From CAWJKP01 sp963843465 (GTDB taxonomy: Bacteria > Planctomycetota > Planctomycetia > Pirellulales > Thermoguttaceae), in assembly GCA_963843465.1 (NCBI GenBank), contig CAWJKP010000002.1, forward strand, positions 62,001-126,000: a DNA stretch of 64,000 bases, given 5' to 3'. Within the stretch, counting starts at the first letter, position 1. Every line of letters starts with the position of its first letter. The translations under genes and the position numbers were made by a program. This document shows positions 63,170 through 64,000 of this stretch, piece by piece. The notes beneath the pieces were generated by a model. It was not told the origin of the DNA. It did not search any database and saw nothing but the letters and a program-made list of their open reading frames with translations.

Positions 63170-64000
63170 ATGTTACCGAGATACGTTTCGCGATCCTGGC
63201 TGCTCGCGCTGGCGGCCTCAGCCACGTTGGGTGTAGTCTCCGCGGGCCTGCGTGGGGAGGAGCCTCCCGCGCCGCAAGGAAAACAGACGCCCGCGCCCGA
63301 TAGACTGCCCAGCATCGCGCCGGTTCCCGCCGTCGCAAGTTCACCCAGCGAGGAGGGCGGGGAGTGGATACCCGAGAACCTGCGCGACCCGGCGTTCGAT
63401 CGCTACGTCGACCTGGCGCTGCTCTGCCAGGCATGGGACGACGAGGACGCCTCGGCATTGGCCGATGTCGCCTTGCAGCTCCGCGAGGGGGAACGCATTC
63501 TCATGCGTCCGCGCCGCGGCTTCTCCTCGCAGCAACTGCTGCTGGAGGCAGCGCGGATCGCCGCGGAGACAAACGAGAAGGATGCCTTGCAACGCCTCGG
63601 CAAAATCGCCGAGACCCTCGGCAGCGCCGAGCTGAAGGTCAAAGTGGCCGGCGCGGAAAAGCTGGCCGGCCAATCCCGCGACCGACCCGGCGCTCCAGGT
63701 TTCCATCGCGGAAATGACGCCGGAAGACTTTGCCGAGCTGTGGGAATGCTGGCACGAGATCCAGGACGCCAGTCTCACGGGCGATACGGTGACCCTCAAG
63801 GAAATCCAGGACGAGCTGGCCGACAACAGCAGCATTCCCGAAAAGCAGAAGAAGTACCTGCAGAAACTGCTGCAGGAAGGCCAAGCAGCCGCGGCGGCGA
63901 TGCCGGAATCGCAGAAGCAACTCAACCAGTCTCTCGGCAAGCTTTCCGACAGCAGCCGTAAGGGAGGCGGAGGCGGCAAAGGCGGAGGTGGTAAAAAGGG
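63170..64000 (+). CDS. paralogue of the preceding secreted protein (frameshifted, cut by window end)
   Basis: ATG 63170 opens MLPRYVSRSWLLALAASA, almost the same signal peptide as the gene at 61671, and the next 170 residues match it closely (WIPENLRDPAFDRYVDLALL, LREGERILMRPRRGFSSQQ). Near 63678 the frame shifts: CCCGCGACCGACCC lacks two bases compared with the paralogue's CCCGCGCGGCCGACCC type. The next frame continues with MTPEDFAELWECWHEIQDAS and a Lys/Gly-rich end (KGGGGGKGGGGKK) at the window edge. The pair is a recent tandem duplication; whether this copy also ends in DUF1036 cannot be seen. Confidence 0.75.

Overview
The window is GC-rich, gene-dense bacterial chromosome that reads as a member of the Planctomycetota, probably a Pirellulales-like lineage and possibly a metagenome-assembled contig. 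Signs of this are a giant repeat-rich DUF4347 surface protein with an LEPR-like N-terminal motif, SHD1 and J-domain-like relics typical of planctomycetes, an ECF sigma factor next to a transmembrane serine/threonine kinase, several secreted hypothetical proteins, and many kinds of dispersed palindromic repeats. There are no phage genes, no complete insertion sequences, no rRNA or tRNA that I can recognise, and no CRISPR array.

Layout. 0.5-2.6 kb: an arabinose-isomerase-like gene divergent from a cupin gene. 2.6-4.2 kb: a gene graveyard. 4.3-7.7 kb: an LTA-synthase-like membrane phosphatase/sulfatase-fold protein, a DUF4189 protein and a convergent archaemetzincin. 7.9-14.6 kb: four co-directional secreted proteins (transglutaminase-like, two glycosidase-like, one beta-helix). 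14.6-17.4 kb: SulP transporter and a TAT-exported sugar isomerase/epimerase-like protein. 17.5-18.8 kb: RelE-type toxin, broken HTH antitoxin and DUF433 gene, with an inverted pair of short palindromes around the toxin-antitoxin genes. 18.9-25.7 kb: U32 protein carrying two palindromic inserts, an MsbA-like ABC transporter, and hydrogenase maturation genes (HycI-type protease, hypA, hypB). 26-31.3 kb: FHA protein, ChaN-like protein, a nuclease-methyltransferase fusion and a cysteine-rich unknown.

31.7-51.1 kb is the most striking region. A giant adhesin-like protein (about 2750 aa, six 183-residue repeats, C-terminal membrane anchor) sits directly upstream of a membrane GGDEF/HD-GYP-like protein. 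Divergent from them is a tight five-gene operon: TolC-like outer membrane channel, truncated SecA-like ATPase, HlyD-like adaptor, GAF-HlyD membrane adaptor, and an M50 (site-2-protease-like) membrane protein fused to a HlyD-like part. I infer a dedicated export or surface-display machine for the giant protein in which a SecA-type motor stands where an ABC ATPase is usual, possibly under c-di-GMP control, analogous to but different from the Lap adhesin system.

51.4-64 kb: C45-like hydrolase, metallo-beta-lactamase-fold protein, B12-binding radical SAM enzyme, TAT-exported unknown, porin-like beta-barrel, ECF sigma factor, serine/threonine kinase, and two tandem paralogous secreted proteins, the last cut by the window end.

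Two cross-cutting features matter to a reader. First, at least eight families of palindromic repeats are scattered between genes and, in several cases, read through inside genes. Second, many otherwise intact genes carry single frameshifts, most explained by a missing C/G in a short run or a missing CG dinucleotide, so either the assembly has indel errors or several genes are truly broken.
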